Counted from the first letter of the stretch, positions 38,463 through 47,726 are shown. The stretch: DNA of 64,000 bases from Rhizobium sp. 18055 (GCF_902706285.1 NZ_CACSKD010000009.1:124001-188000), one strand, 5' to 3'. Notes: generated by a model not told the origin, from the letters alone. Numbers and translations are program-made.

Positions 38463-40307
38463 TCACTGCTGCGCAATCGCTTCCATCAGCCTGCGGAAGC
38501 GCGGGTCGGGGCGGATGTTGTCGAGGTCGGAATCGTTGTCGAACCAGCCGATCTGGTAGAAGGAGCTGTTGGGCAGCAGCGTTTCCAGCAGCGCGATGGC
38601 GCGGTCTGTGTCGCCGAGCAAAGCGTGGACGCAGACGGCGTTGTAGCGGGTGATGACGTCGTGCGGGTCCATGGCAAGCGCGCGGTTGATCCAGGAGATG
38701 GCGCGGGGGCGGTCGCCGATCTGGGCATAGGCGAGGGCGGCGCGGTGGACAGGGGCCGAGTTGCCGGGGTTGTGTTCGGCGGCGCGCTCGGCCCGCGCCG
38801 CGCCCTCGGCTGCCCATTTGAGGCTTTCCTGCGGGCGGCCCAGCGAGCGATAGGCGGCGGCAAGCAGCACAGGTGAGACATAGTCTTCCGCGTAGAGGGC
38901 GGCGGAGCGCTGGAAATAGACGGTGGCGTCCTCGAACTGGCCGCGCTTGAACAGGCGGTGGGCGAAGTGGAAGTTGGCCTCGAACAGGTTGGGGTCGAGT
39001 TCCAGCGCGCGGGCGAAATAGGTGTCTGCCTCCGCGTCGCGGTCGTTGTGGTGGAGCGCGATGGCGCGGGCGGCGTGGGCTTCGGCGAGATCGGGGTCGA
39101 GCGTCAGCGCCTTTTCGGTCATCTCGAGAATCTCGTCGATCGGCAGTTCGGCGGCGTACCAGATGTAAAGGGCTGAATCGCAATCGGCGATGCCGGCATA
39201 GGCGCGGGCATAGTCGGGATCGAGTTCGACCGCCTTGGAGAACATCCGCCGCGCCAGCGTCAGATAGGACATGGTCATGGTGCGGGCGAATTTGCGGCCA
39301 CGGAGATAATAGGTGTAGGCCTCGACATTGGTGGTCGGGTCGCTCTCGAGCGCTTTGATTTCCTCGGGCCTGAGCTTGATCTTCAACTGGCCGACGATGG
39401 CGTGGGCGATCTCGTCCTGGATGGCGAAGATGTCGGTCAGGTCGCGGTCGTAGCGGTCGGCCCAGAGGTGATCCTCGTTGCCGGCGTCGATCATCTGGGC
39501 GCTGATCCTGACGCGCTCGCCTGACTTGCGGACGCTGCCCTGCAGGATATAGCGCACCGACAGCTCGCGGCCGATCTGGCCGATCTTCACGGCGCGGCCC
39601 TTGTAGGCAAAGGTGGTGTTGCGGGGGATGACCAGCAGGCCTGAAATTTTCGACAGGTCGGTGATGATGTCTTCGGTCAGGCCGTCGGAGAAATACTCCT
39701 GGTCGGGGTCGCCGCTCATGTTGGTGAAGGGAAGGACGACGATCGAGCGGTCGTCGGCGGCAGGGGCGCCGGGGGCAGGGGTGTCGTCCGGGTGGTCGAA
39801 CAGCACGGCGTAGACGTGGACTTCCTGCCGGATGTTCTTCAGCGCCTGCCTGCCGCGGTCTTCGAAGCGTAGGTCGAGGCGCGTGCCTACATGGTCGCGG
39901 ACGGAGGACGAGACGGCGATGCCGCCGGGCGCGGCGATGGCCTCCAGCCGTGCCGCGACGTTGACGCCATCGCCGAAGATATCGCCGCCCTCGACGATGA
40001 CGTCGCCGAGATTGACGCCGATGCGGAAGCGGATGCGGCGATCCTCGGCCACGCCCTCGTTGGCGCGCACGATGCCGCGCTGGATATCGACGGCGCAGGC
40101 TACCGCATTGACGACGCTTGGAAATTCCACCAGCAGGCCATCGCCGAGGAGTTTGACCAGCCGGCCATTGTGTCCGCTGACGGCAGGCTCGATGATCTGG
40201 ATGCGGTGGCGGTTGACGGCCTCAAGGGTTCCCGCCTCGTCGATGCCCATCAGCCTGGAATAGCCGACGACATCGGCGGCAAGAATGGCTGTCAGTCGTC
40301 GCTCCAA
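38463..40307 (-). CDS. Class III adenylate/guanylate cyclase with TolB-like and TPR domains
   Basis: 614-aa protein. The N-terminal cyclase domain (~1-170) has both metal Asp residues (ILAADVVGYSRLM, LLGDGLLVEF) and the transition-state Asn/Arg (GDGVNVAARLE), so it should be active. A TolB-like domain follows (IVVLPFTNMSGDPDQEYFSDGLTEDIITDLS ... GSVRKSGERVRISAQMID), then several TPRs. The start is TTG 40307 because GGAGGA lies 4-5 nt upstream and the product begins MERRLTAILAADVVGYS, the usual N-terminus; the frame open to 40490 is upstream noise. It probably makes cAMP or cGMP and couples it to a protein partner. Confidence 0.9.
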   Translation of the reverse strand: MERRLTAILAADVVGYSRLMGIDEAGTLEAVNRHRIQIIEPAVSGHNGRLVKLLGDGLLVEFPSVVNAVACAVDIQRGIVRANEGVAEDRRIRFRIGVNLGDVIVEGGDIFGDGVNVAARLEAIAAPGGIAVSSSVRDHVGTRLDLRFEDRGRQALKNIRQEVHVYAVLFDHPDDTPAPGAPAADDRSIVVLPFTNMSGDPDQEYFSDGLTEDIITDLSKISGLLVIPRNTTFAYKGRAVKIGQIGRELSVRYILQGSVRKSGERVRISAQMIDAGNEDHLWADRYDRDLTDIFAIQDEIAHAIVGQLKIKLRPEEIKALESDPTTNVEAYTYYLRGRKFARTMTMSYLTLARRMFSKAVELDPDYARAYAGIADCDSALYIWYAAELPIDEILEMTEKALTLDPDLAEAHAARAIALHHNDRDAEADTYFARALELDPNLFEANFHFAHRLFKRGQFEDATVYFQRSAALYAEDYVSPVLLAAAYRSLGRPQESLKWAAEGAARAERAAEHNPGNSAPVHRAALAYAQIGDRPRAISWINRALAMDPHDVITRYNAVCVHALLGDTDRAIALLETLLPNSSFYQIGWFDNDSDLDNIRPDPRFRRLMEAIAQQ

Positions 40308-40500
40308 TGCGTCCTCCGCGATTTTGGCGAGATTGGTCAGGCGAGTGGGTTGGGCGAAGTCTAGCGCCTTTGGGGGTTGTTGTCGCGGACGGCGGTTACG
40401 TCTTTGGAGGAGGATGGCGCAGGTGCAGCGATGCTGCCGCCCCCTTGTACGCGGCGCTGCACCCTTGTGTCCGGCCGGGCAGTCATGCATATCTGCTGAT

Positions 40501-41568
40501 ATGAGGAGACTGCCATTTCTGATCTGTCTGTTGCTCTGTCCGGGTCTGGCCCTGGCGGAGCCGGTGTTCTATCCGGCGGTATCGGGCGATGCCCATGCGC
40601 CGGTGCTTGTCGTCTATTCGTCGCTCGACGAGCCGCTGGCGCAGCCGATGATCCGCGGGTTCCAAGAGGCCAATCCCGATGTATCCGTCACCTACGAGGA
40701 CATGCTGACCGGGGAGATCTACGACCGGATCGTGCGCGAGACCGATGCCGGCCAGCGGACGGCGGATTTTGCCTTTTCGTCGGCGATGGACCTGCAGGTG
40801 AAGCTCTCCAACGATGGTTATGCGCAGCCGAGCAACCTGGCGATGAGCGGCGCCTGGCCGAAATGGGCGAACTGGCGCAACACCGCCTATGCGCTGACCT
40901 TCGAGCCTGCCGTGTTCGTCTATCACAAGCCAAGCTTCACCAGCGAGCCGCCGCCCAGTTCGCGGGCGGAGTTCGTGGACTATCTGAAGCGCAAGGGCGA
41001 TGCCGTGCACGGGCGGATCGGCACCTACGACATCGAGCGCTCCGGCGTCGGCTTCCTGTTCATGGCGCGCGACCAGGAGCAGTTCGGCGATATCTGGTCG
41101 GTGATCGGGGCGATGGGGGCGGCGGGCGTCAAGCTTTACTCGACCAGCTCGGCCATTCTCGAGCGGGTGTCGGACGGGCGCTTCGTGCTCGGTTACAACA
41201 TCCTCGGCTCCTATGCGGCCGATTGGGCCAAGCGCCATCCCGATGTCGGCATCGTGCTGCCGAAGGATTATACCGTGGTGATGTCGCGGATCGGGCTGGT
41301 GCCGCAGGCAGCCGCCAATCCGGAGCTCGGGCGGCGCTATCTCTCCTTCTTCATGTCGAAGGAGGGGCAGACGATCATGGCGCGCGAGCTGCAGATCCCG
41401 GCGGTCAGCCCCGAGGTGACGGGCGAAAATACCGCCAACACCATGCAGGCGCTGCTCGGCGCACAGCTTCGGCCGGTGCCCGTCAGCCCCGGGTTGATGG
41501 TCTATCTCGACCAGGTGAAGCGGGCGCGGCTGATCGCCCACTGGAACGAAGTTCTGCGCACGCAATAG
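40501..41568 (+). CDS. Extracellular solute-binding protein, Fe3+/AfuA-type
   Basis: 355-aa periplasmic binding protein with a cleavable signal peptide (MRRLPFLICLLLCPGLALA). The pattern VLVVYSSLDEPLAQPMIRGFQEANPDVSVTYED, then YDRIVRETDAGQRTADFAFSSAMD, is that of the extracellular solute-binding family 1/6 that includes iron(III)- and phosphate-compound-binding proteins. No permease or ATPase gene is nearby, so it may serve a distant transporter or a sensor kinase. Proteins of this class are often found beside TctDE-like two-component genes, as here (35.7-37.7 kb). Confidence 0.87.
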   Translation: MRRLPFLICLLLCPGLALAEPVFYPAVSGDAHAPVLVVYSSLDEPLAQPMIRGFQEANPDVSVTYEDMLTGEIYDRIVRETDAGQRTADFAFSSAMDLQVKLSNDGYAQPSNLAMSGAWPKWANWRNTAYALTFEPAVFVYHKPSFTSEPPPSSRAEFVDYLKRKGDAVHGRIGTYDIERSGVGFLFMARDQEQFGDIWSVIGAMGAAGVKLYSTSSAILERVSDGRFVLGYNILGSYAADWAKRHPDVGIVLPKDYTVVMSRIGLVPQAAANPELGRRYLSFFMSKEGQTIMARELQIPAVSPEVTGENTANTMQALLGAQLRPVPVSPGLMVYLDQVKRARLIAHWNEVLRTQ

Positions 41569-41751
41569 ACGTCACGCGTGATGTTCCAGATCAGGTCTAC
41601 CGGTTGCGTTGCATCAATATATATCCACAGGATCTGTATGAAATCATAGATCAATCGGCTCGCTGTACTGCATCAGCGAAGCTGAAAAAGGCGGCAGCCG
41701 AATATTATTCTTTTAATAGTTGCGAGCCATATTGGGAAATTCGAAGGCTTG

Positions 41752-41776
41752 GGAACCAAACGCCTCTCCGGGCGTT
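41752..41776 (+). promoter_or_regulatory. EcfG/RpoE2-type general-stress promoter
   Basis: GGAAC (41752-41756), a 16-nt spacer and CGTT (41773-41776) match the EcfG consensus exactly. The response-regulator ATG is 50 nt beyond the -10 element, and the surrounding ~250 nt of AT-rich DNA holds no gene. Confidence 0.75.
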
Positions 41777-41825
41777 ATCAGGGCTCACGGGCAAGCGTGC
41801 ATTTAATCGGTATGGGCAATTCCGC

Positions 41826-42233
41826 ATGAACATTCTCATCGTTGAAGACGAGCTGCTGATCGCACTCGATCTCGAATCCATGGTCGAGGATCTTGGTCAC
41901 AAGGTCATCGGCCCGGCCCGGACGCTAAATGAAGCGCTCGAGCTTGCCGGCGATGCCGAGGTCGCGCTTGTCGATGTTCAGCTTGCCGATGGCGTCACCG
42001 GCCCGGCAATTGCCGAGCGCCTCTCCAACGAGCATGGCGTCACCGTGGTTTTCGTCACCGGCAATCCGGAGATGGTGCGCGACAGCCGCAGCGCGGTCGG
42101 CGTGGTGTCGAAGCCGCATTGGCCGGAAAAGGTTTCCGAAGCGCTCGACTATGCCGCGGCCATCCGCTTCGGCCAGTCGCTGATCTCCCCCCGGTTCCTG
42201 ATGCCGCTGGCAGCACAACAGGCTGCGGAATAG
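41826..42233 (+). CDS. Single-domain CheY-like response regulator
   Basis: 135-aa stand-alone receiver. The acidic pair is in ILIVEDELLIALDLE, the phosphoacceptor is Asp50 in VALVDVQLADG, Thr is in VVFVTGNP and Lys in VVSKPHW. There is no output domain, so it acts by phosphotransfer or protein binding. The C-terminal ~25 residues extend past the receiver. A perfect general-stress promoter precedes it, and a GAF kinase gene follows 116 nt after the stop in the same direction, a likely partner. Confidence 0.9.
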   Translation: MNILIVEDELLIALDLESMVEDLGHKVIGPARTLNEALELAGDAEVALVDVQLADGVTGPAIAERLSNEHGVTVVFVTGNPEMVRDSRSAVGVVSKPHWPEKVSEALDYAAAIRFGQSLISPRFLMPLAAQQAAE

Positions 42234-42349
42234 GCAGGCCGGGGCTCAGCGTCGGTGTTGATGAGGCGATGTCCTGTGGGCATCACAGACGGTGCAAGCG
42301 ACGATAGAAATGATATCGTGCGTGTCTTGTCGAGGGAAGGAAACCTGCG

Positions 42350-43540
42350 GTGATTCACGAATTTCAGGCTGATATCGATGATGTCGCCGCCATCGCGGTC
42401 GTTCCATCGATCCTGCAGGTGATGCAGGCGACGACAGGCATGGGCTTCGTGGCCGTTGCCCGCGTCACGGAAGAGCGCTGGGTGGCCTGCGCGGTGCTCG
42501 ACATGATCGATTTCGGTCTCGGACCCGGCGGCGAACTGACCGTCAAATCGACCATCTGCGATGAGATCCGCCAGGATCACCAGCTGGTCGCGGTCGATCA
42601 TTTCAGCGAGAACCCGATCTGGATCGGCCATCACACGCCGCTGCAATACGGGTTGCAGAGCTATATTTCCGTGCCGATCATCCTCGGGGACGGCTCGTTC
42701 TTCGGGACGCTGTGCGCGGTCGATCCGAACCCGGCGCAGGTGGACAATCCCAGGGTAATCGGCATGGCGAAGCTGTTTGCCGACCTGATCGCCCGCCATC
42801 TCGATGCCAGGCGGCATCTGGTCGAGACGGAGCAGCGGCTGACCACCGAGCTCGAGACGTCGCATCTGCGCGACCAGTTCATCGCCATCCTCGGCCACGA
42901 CATCAAGAACCCGGTGGCGTCGATCGATGCCGGCGCGCGGCTGCTGCGCAAGTCGGTGAGCGATCCGCAGGGCAAGACGATCCTCAGCCTGATGGAGCAG
43001 AGCGTCAAGCGGGTCTCCAACATCGTCGATAACGTGATGGACTTTGCCCGCGGGCTTGGCGGCGGCATGGCGCTGCGGCCGGAGTTCACGCCGGTCGGCG
43101 AGATGCTGGAAGCGATCGTCGCGGAGTTTTCGCAGCTCTATCCGGAGCGCCGGATCGAGACCGGCTTTGCCGTGCCGAACGACCTTTACGTCGATCGTGG
43201 CCGTCTCGGCCAGCTGTTTGCCAATCTTTTGTCGAACGCAATCCTGCATGGTGACAGCAATGGCGGGATACGCTGCGGCGCCAGCGAGGCGGGCGGCGTG
43301 TTCGAGCTTTGGGTCGCCAATGGCGGCGTGTCGATCCCGGGCGAGATGATCGCCGGCATCTTCCTGCCTTTCAAACGGCGTGGCGTGCAGGGGGAGGGGC
43401 TTGGGCTCGGGCTCTATATTGCGGCGGAAATTGCGAGAGCGCATGGCGGAACGCTGTGTGTGGTTTCCGACGCTTCAGAAACGCGTTTCACACTGCACAT
43501 GCCAGCGATCGTTCACGCAAACGAGAAGGCCGCCGAATAA
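42350..43540 (+). CDS. Cytoplasmic GAF-domain sensor histidine kinase
   Basis: 396-aa soluble kinase. A GAF domain covers ~20-155 (TGMGFVAVARVTEERWVACAVLDMIDFG ... LQSYISVPIILGDGSFFGTLCAVDP), then HisKA with the phospho-acceptor in AILGHDIKNPVASIDAG and an ATPase domain with N box LFANLLSNAILHG and G box GLGLGLYIAAEIA. The start is GTG 42350; AAGGAA lies 8 nt upstream. GAF kinases sense small ligands or redox state. Its place behind the stress-promoter-driven receiver suggests a two-component unit within the stress response. Confidence 0.9.
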   Translation: MIHEFQADIDDVAAIAVVPSILQVMQATTGMGFVAVARVTEERWVACAVLDMIDFGLGPGGELTVKSTICDEIRQDHQLVAVDHFSENPIWIGHHTPLQYGLQSYISVPIILGDGSFFGTLCAVDPNPAQVDNPRVIGMAKLFADLIARHLDARRHLVETEQRLTTELETSHLRDQFIAILGHDIKNPVASIDAGARLLRKSVSDPQGKTILSLMEQSVKRVSNIVDNVMDFARGLGGGMALRPEFTPVGEMLEAIVAEFSQLYPERRIETGFAVPNDLYVDRGRLGQLFANLLSNAILHGDSNGGIRCGASEAGGVFELWVANGGVSIPGEMIAGIFLPFKRRGVQGEGLGLGLYIAAEIARAHGGTLCVVSDASETRFTLHMPAIVHANEKAAE

Positions 43541-43583
43541 CGGCATTGCGATGATTGATATCGGCTGCAAAAGTGCGTTTTCT

Positions 43584-43784
43584 CTATCGGAAACGGCAAG
43601 GGCGCTGGGCGTTGGACAGAAGTTCCTGCTTGGTCGCGAACGATCCGAACAGCTTCAGAAGACGCTGCTCCTCGGCTTTCTCAAGGCGGTGGCGGCGCGA
43701 AAACTCCGCAACGCTCCACACTTCCCTCAGCCGGTCGTTCTGGCGGTCATCGTCAATTTGATTGATGTCTACGTGCGTGCTCAT
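43584..43784 (-). CDS. 66-residue conserved-type hypothetical protein under stress promoter
   Basis: Small acidic-to-basic protein starting MSTHVDINQIDDDRQNDRLREV, followed by predicted helices (WSVAEFSRRHRLEKAEEQRLLKLFG, SFATKQELLSNA) and a basic end. The spacing of SVAEFSRRHRL and KLFGSFATKQELL resembles a small helix-turn-helix, but no family is assigned. GGGGGAG lies 8 nt before the ATG at 43784, and an EcfG-type promoter ends 28 nt upstream; both support a real gene despite its size. It is convergent with the GAF kinase gene, 43 nt away. Confidence 0.75.
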   Translation of the reverse strand: MSTHVDINQIDDDRQNDRLREVWSVAEFSRRHRLEKAEEQRLLKLFGSFATKQELLSNAQRPCRFR

Positions 43785-44108
43785 GGCGCAATCTCCCCCA
43801 TACTTTCGTCTAACGCCGAAACCGCAAACTGGTTCCATCGGCGGAGCAGAAATATGCGGCAGGGCCTGCGGCGCTAAATTGCGGCAAAAAAGTGTCTGGA
43901 TTACTGGATAAACCACCGGCGTCAGCTAAATGACAGCTTGTTGTGGTCGGGTTCGGTAACTTCAGCTCCGTGGAGGCGGAGAGGTTGAAGTTTCGGGAGG
44001 AGACTTGCCAGGCATGCCGGACGGTACACGTCCGCTTTCTGCGCCTTTTCCCCCGATCTCATCGAGAACAATGCGTGGTGCCTCAGCCGCGCTTACGGAG
44101 GATCTATC
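43785..44108. other. Divergent intergenic region before tctC
   Basis: About 324 nt. It holds the EcfG promoter for the 66-aa gene near the left end, and GGAGG before tctC at the right end. No promoter for the tct operon is clear, and no further gene is seen. Confidence 0.6.
43812..43836 (-). promoter_or_regulatory. EcfG/RpoE2-type general-stress promoter
   Basis: On the minus strand GGAAC (43836-43832), a 16-nt spacer and CGTT (43815-43812) match the consensus exactly, 28 nt before the ATG of the 66-aa gene. Confidence 0.75.
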
Positions 44109-45053
44109 GTGAAGCACATTTTCCTGACGAGCATTTTTGCAGCGGCGATCGCCCTGCCGGCCTTCGCGGCCGACTACACCATCATGGCGCCGGCGGCACC
44201 CGGCGGCGGCTGGGACCAGACGGCCCGTTCGCTGCAGACGGTGATGCAGAAAGAGGGCATCTCCAGCAACGTTCAGGTGATGAACGTTCCGGGCGCCGGC
44301 GGCACCATCGGTCTCGCCCAGTTCACCGGCCAGAACAGCGGCAACCCGAATGCGCTGATCGTCGGCGGCTATGTCATGGTCGGCGCCATCCTGACCAACC
44401 AGTCTCCGGTCACGCTGAAGGACGTCACGCCGATCGCGCGGCTCACCGGCGAATACGAGGCGATCGTCGTTCCGACCTCGTCCGACATCAAGACGATGGC
44501 CGATCTGGTGGCCAAGCTGAAGGCCGAGCCAGGTGCTGTGTCCTGGGGCGGCGGCTCTGCCGGTGGTACCGACCATATCGCAGTGGGCCTGATCGCCAAG
44601 GCATCGGGCGTCGATCCGACCAAGATCAACTATGTCGCCTTTTCCGGCGGCGGCGAGGCACTGGCGGCGATCATGGGTGGACAGGTCACGGCCGGCGTTT
44701 CCGGCTATGGCGAGTTCGAATCGCAGATCAAGTCGGGCCAGCTTCGCCTGCTCGCCGTTTCCGGCGACAAGCGTATCGACGGCGTCGATGCACCGACGCT
44801 GAAGGAAGCCGGCATCGATGTCAGCCTGCAGAACTGGCGCATGGTGGCTGCAGCTCCGGGCCTGACGCCCGAGCAGACCGCAGCGGTGACAGCAGACTTC
44901 GACAAGCTTTCCAAGTCCGCCGGCTGGCAGGAAATGCTGAAGACCAAGGGCTGGGCCGACACCTACCTTGCCGGTGACGCGTTCAAGGCGCAGCTCGACA
45001 AGGATGTCGCCTCGACCGAAACGATCCTCAAAGACATCGGACTTGTTCAATGA
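44109..45053 (+). CDS. tctC: Tripartite tricarboxylate transporter, periplasmic binding protein TctC
   Basis: 314-aa periplasmic receptor of a TTT-family transporter, with signal peptide MKHIFLTSIFAAAIALPAFA. Family motifs are IMAPAAPGGGWDQTARSLQ (ligand carboxylate-binding loop), VMNVPGAGGTIGLAQF, and AFSGGGEALAAIMGGQVTAGVSGY. Start GTG 44109 has GGAGG 7 nt upstream. It overlaps tctB by 4 nt (ATGA). Substrates of such systems are citrate, tartrate, aromatic acids or related carboxylates; this one cannot be specified. Confidence 0.94.
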   Translation: MKHIFLTSIFAAAIALPAFAADYTIMAPAAPGGGWDQTARSLQTVMQKEGISSNVQVMNVPGAGGTIGLAQFTGQNSGNPNALIVGGYVMVGAILTNQSPVTLKDVTPIARLTGEYEAIVVPTSSDIKTMADLVAKLKAEPGAVSWGGGSAGGTDHIAVGLIAKASGVDPTKINYVAFSGGGEALAAIMGGQVTAGVSGYGEFESQIKSGQLRLLAVSGDKRIDGVDAPTLKEAGIDVSLQNWRMVAAAPGLTPEQTAAVTADFDKLSKSAGWQEMLKTKGWADTYLAGDAFKAQLDKDVASTETILKDIGLVQ

Positions 45054-45541
45054 GCATGGGCAACGAACCCGTGGCAACGAAGCGCCGCCCTGATTGGGCG
45101 GCGCTGGTGATTGCCATCTGTCTTTTCGCCGTTGCTGCGGTGATGCTGTGGGATGCCGCGCATATGCGGGTGATCGCGCAATATGACCGCATCGGACCGG
45201 CAACCGCGCCGAAGGTGGTGGCCTTCGGGCTGATCGGACTTGGCATCTGGACGGTGTTCGAGGCGTGGCGCGGCGAGTTTCCGGAGCGTGAGCGCCAGGA
45301 AGTCGCCCCCGTCGTCTGGGTCATCGCCGGGCTTGCGGCGCAGATGCTGCTCCTGAAGGTTGCCGGTTTCTCGATCGCCACGGGCCTGATGTTTGCCTTT
45401 ACCGCCCGCGGTTTCGGCCGTCGCAAGCTGTGGTTCTCGATCCCCTTCGGCATCGTTCTCAGCTTCGTCGTCTGGGCGATCTTCTCGCAGCTCCTGAAGC
45501 TGACGCTGCCCGCCGGGCCGCTTGAACGCCTGTTTTTCTAG
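45050..45541 (+). CDS. tctB: Tripartite tricarboxylate transporter, small membrane subunit TctB
   Basis: 163-aa protein with four hydrophobic segments ([85 protein letters not shown]), as expected for TctB. It is coupled to tctC by an ATGA overlap and followed by tctA after 10 nt. Confidence 0.92.
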   Translation: MSMGNEPVATKRRPDWAALVIAICLFAVAAVMLWDAAHMRVIAQYDRIGPATAPKVVAFGLIGLGIWTVFEAWRGEFPERERQEVAPVVWVIAGLAAQMLLLKVAGFSIATGLMFAFTARGFGRRKLWFSIPFGIVLSFVVWAIFSQLLKLTLPAGPLERLFF

Positions 45542-45551
45542 GACCCATGCG

Positions 45552-47069
45552 ATGAATACCTTCGAATTCCTGTTCCAGGGCATCCTGGTCGCCATGCAGC
45601 CGATGAACCTGCTCTATGCCTTCGTCGGCGTGACGCTGGGCACGGCTGTCGGCGTTCTGCCGGGCATCGGCCCGGCGCTGACGGTGGCGCTTCTGTTGCC
45701 CGTCACTTACCAACTCGATCCGGCCGGCTCGCTGATCATGTTCGCCGGCATCTATTACGGCGGCATGTATGGCGGGTCGACGACCTCGATCCTGCTGAAC
45801 ACGCCGGGTGAAAGCGCCTCGATCGTCACCGCGCTCGAGGGCAACAAGATGGCGCGTGCCGGGCGCGGCGGTCCTGCCCTGGCCACGGCTGCGATCGGCT
45901 CGTTCGTCGCAGGGCTGATCGCCACGCTGGGCCTCGCCTTCATCGCGCCGTTCATCGTCAAGCTGGCGCTGGTGTTCGGGCCGCGCGAGTATTTTGCGCT
46001 GATGGTGCTGGCTTTCGTCACGGTGTCGTCGGCCTTCGGTGACTCGGCGCTGCGCGGGCTGACGTCGCTGTTCATCGGCTTTGCGCTGGCGATGGTCGGC
46101 ATCGACCAGCAGACCGGTCAGGCGCGGCTTTCGTTCGGCATTCCAGACCTGCTCGACGGTGTCGAGGTGACGACGCTGGCGGTCGCCATGTTTGCGATCG
46201 GCGAGACGCTTTATATCGCCGCCCAGGGCAACAGCATCGAAGAGAAGATCGAGGCCGTCAAAGGCTCGCTGTGGATGACGGCCGAGGACTGGTCGCGGTC
46301 GTGGAAGCCGTGGCTGCGCGGCACGCTGATCGGCTTCCCGATCGGGGCGATGCCGGCGGGCGGTGCCGAGATCGGCACGTTCCTCTCCTACGCCACCGAA
46401 AAGCGGCTGGCGAAGAACCCGGAAGAGTTCGGCCATGGCGCCATCGAAGGCGTTGCCGGTCCCGAGGCTGCCAACAATGCGTCGGCTGCCGGTACGCTGG
46501 TGCCGCTGCTGACGCTCGGGCTGCCGACGACGGCGACGGCGGCGATCATGCTGGCCGGCTTCCAGCAATACGGGCTGCAGCCGGGACCACTGCTGTTTGC
46601 CAACAATCCGCAGCTGGTCTGGGGGCTGATTGCCAGCCTTTTGATCGCCAATGCGATGCTCCTGGTGCTGAACCTGCCAATGATCGGGCTGTGGGTGCGT
46701 CTTCTGACCATTCCGAAGCCGTGGCTCTATGCCGGCATCCTGCTGTTTGCGACGCTCGGCACCATCGGCGCCAATCCGTCGGTGTTCGAACTCGGCATGC
46801 TGCTCGCCTTCGGTATCCTCGGCTACATCATGCGGTTGTTCGGCTATCCGATCGCGCCTGCCGTGGTCGGGCTCATCCTCGGGCCGCTGGCCGAACAGCA
46901 GCTGCGCCGGGCGCTGGCGATCAGCCAGGGTGACGTGACGACGCTTGTGATGTCGCCGATCGCGGCCGGGCTGCTTCTGGTCGCAGCGGCTGCCTTCATC
47001 ATCCCGCTGATCCTTCGCTTGCGTGGCCGCGGCCAGGTTCTGTCGCAGCTGGCGGCCAACGAAGACTAA
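45552..47069 (+). CDS. tctA: Tripartite tricarboxylate transporter, large permease subunit TctA
   Basis: 505-aa permease with about twelve membrane segments. TctA signatures are [52 protein letters not shown] and [41 protein letters not shown] 45552 gives the normal N-terminus [11 protein letters not shown]; an upstream in-frame ATG lies inside tctB. It completes tctCBA. A hairpin follows about 30 nt after the stop. Confidence 0.95.
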   Translation: MNTFEFLFQGILVAMQPMNLLYAFVGVTLGTAVGVLPGIGPALTVALLLPVTYQLDPAGSLIMFAGIYYGGMYGGSTTSILLNTPGESASIVTALEGNKMARAGRGGPALATAAIGSFVAGLIATLGLAFIAPFIVKLALVFGPREYFALMVLAFVTVSSAFGDSALRGLTSLFIGFALAMVGIDQQTGQARLSFGIPDLLDGVEVTTLAVAMFAIGETLYIAAQGNSIEEKIEAVKGSLWMTAEDWSRSWKPWLRGTLIGFPIGAMPAGGAEIGTFLSYATEKRLAKNPEEFGHGAIEGVAGPEAANNASAAGTLVPLLTLGLPTTATAAIMLAGFQQYGLQPGPLLFANNPQLVWGLIASLLIANAMLLVLNLPMIGLWVRLLTIPKPWLYAGILLFATLGTIGANPSVFELGMLLAFGILGYIMRLFGYPIAPAVVGLILGPLAEQQLRRALAISQGDVTTLVMSPIAAGLLLVAAAAFIIPLILRLRGRGQVLSQLAANED

Positions 47070-47090
47070 CAAGAAGACTGCCCAAACCCC

Positions 47091-47124
47091 AAAAACTGGC
47101 CGGCCGTGGCAACACGCGCCGGCC
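47091..47124 (-). terminator. Hairpin between tctA and the hydrolase gene
   Basis: GGCCGGC-CGTG pairs with CACG-C-GCCGGCC around the loop GCAA, one base bulged. On the minus strand it is followed by GTTTTTGG, so it should end the hydrolase transcript; it may also stop tctCBA transcription, though the plus strand has no clean T-run. Confidence 0.75.
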
Positions 47125-47144
47125 GATTTGCGTCTTGGGGGCTG

Positions 47145-47726
47145 TTATACGCGCCTGAGGAAAGTCAGCACCCGGTGGGTCAGAACGGCTGTGGCGTCTG
47201 CGTCATAAGAGGGCAGCGCGCTGTCGGCGAAATAGTGCTGGTCGCCGGGATAGAGGAAGAGGGCGGCGTCGCTTGTTGTCGCGACGATCTCGCGGGCGGC
47301 ATCGAGATCGCCCTCGCGGGTAAAAATCGGGTCGGCGTCCATGGCGTGGATCTGCACCGGGACGCCATCAGGCCAAGGGCCGAAGGACCATTCGCCCGTA
47401 ACCGGGATGCAGGAATAGAAGAGCAGGGCGCCGCGGGCGCCGGGTCGGGTCTGGGCAAGTTTCTGGGCCGGCATGACGCCGAAGGAGAAGCCGGCATAGA
47501 CCAGCGGCGTGGGCAGGTCGTCGGCCAGATGGACGCCACGCTCCAAGAGTGCATCCGGGCCGATCGCATCGATATAGGCGAGGCCTGCGTCGATGCTGGC
47601 GAAGACGTGGCCGTCGAACAGGTCTGGCGTGTGGACGATATGGCCGGCGTGCCGAAGCTGCTCGGCGAAGACGTGGATGCCTGGGGTCAGACCCAATGCG
47701 TGATGGAACAGCAGAACTTCGGCCAT
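47145..47726 (-). CDS. Dienelactone-hydrolase-family protein
   Basis: 193-aa alpha/beta hydrolase. The start MAEVLLFHHALGLTPGIHVFAEQLRHAGHIVHTPDLFDG and the end GDQHYFADSAL match the dienelactone hydrolase family; the His of the triad is in DQHYF and the Asp in MDADPIF. The nucleophile elbow reads GFSFG, with Ser where classical dienelactone hydrolases use Cys. ATG 47726, with GAGGAGG 6 nt upstream, is preferred to a start 48 nt earlier. Substrate unknown. Confidence 0.85.
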   Translation of the reverse strand: MAEVLLFHHALGLTPGIHVFAEQLRHAGHIVHTPDLFDGHVFASIDAGLAYIDAIGPDALLERGVHLADDLPTPLVYAGFSFGVMPAQKLAQTRPGARGALLFYSCIPVTGEWSFGPWPDGVPVQIHAMDADPIFTREGDLDAAREIVATTSDAALFLYPGDQHYFADSALPSYDADATAVLTHRVLTFLRRV

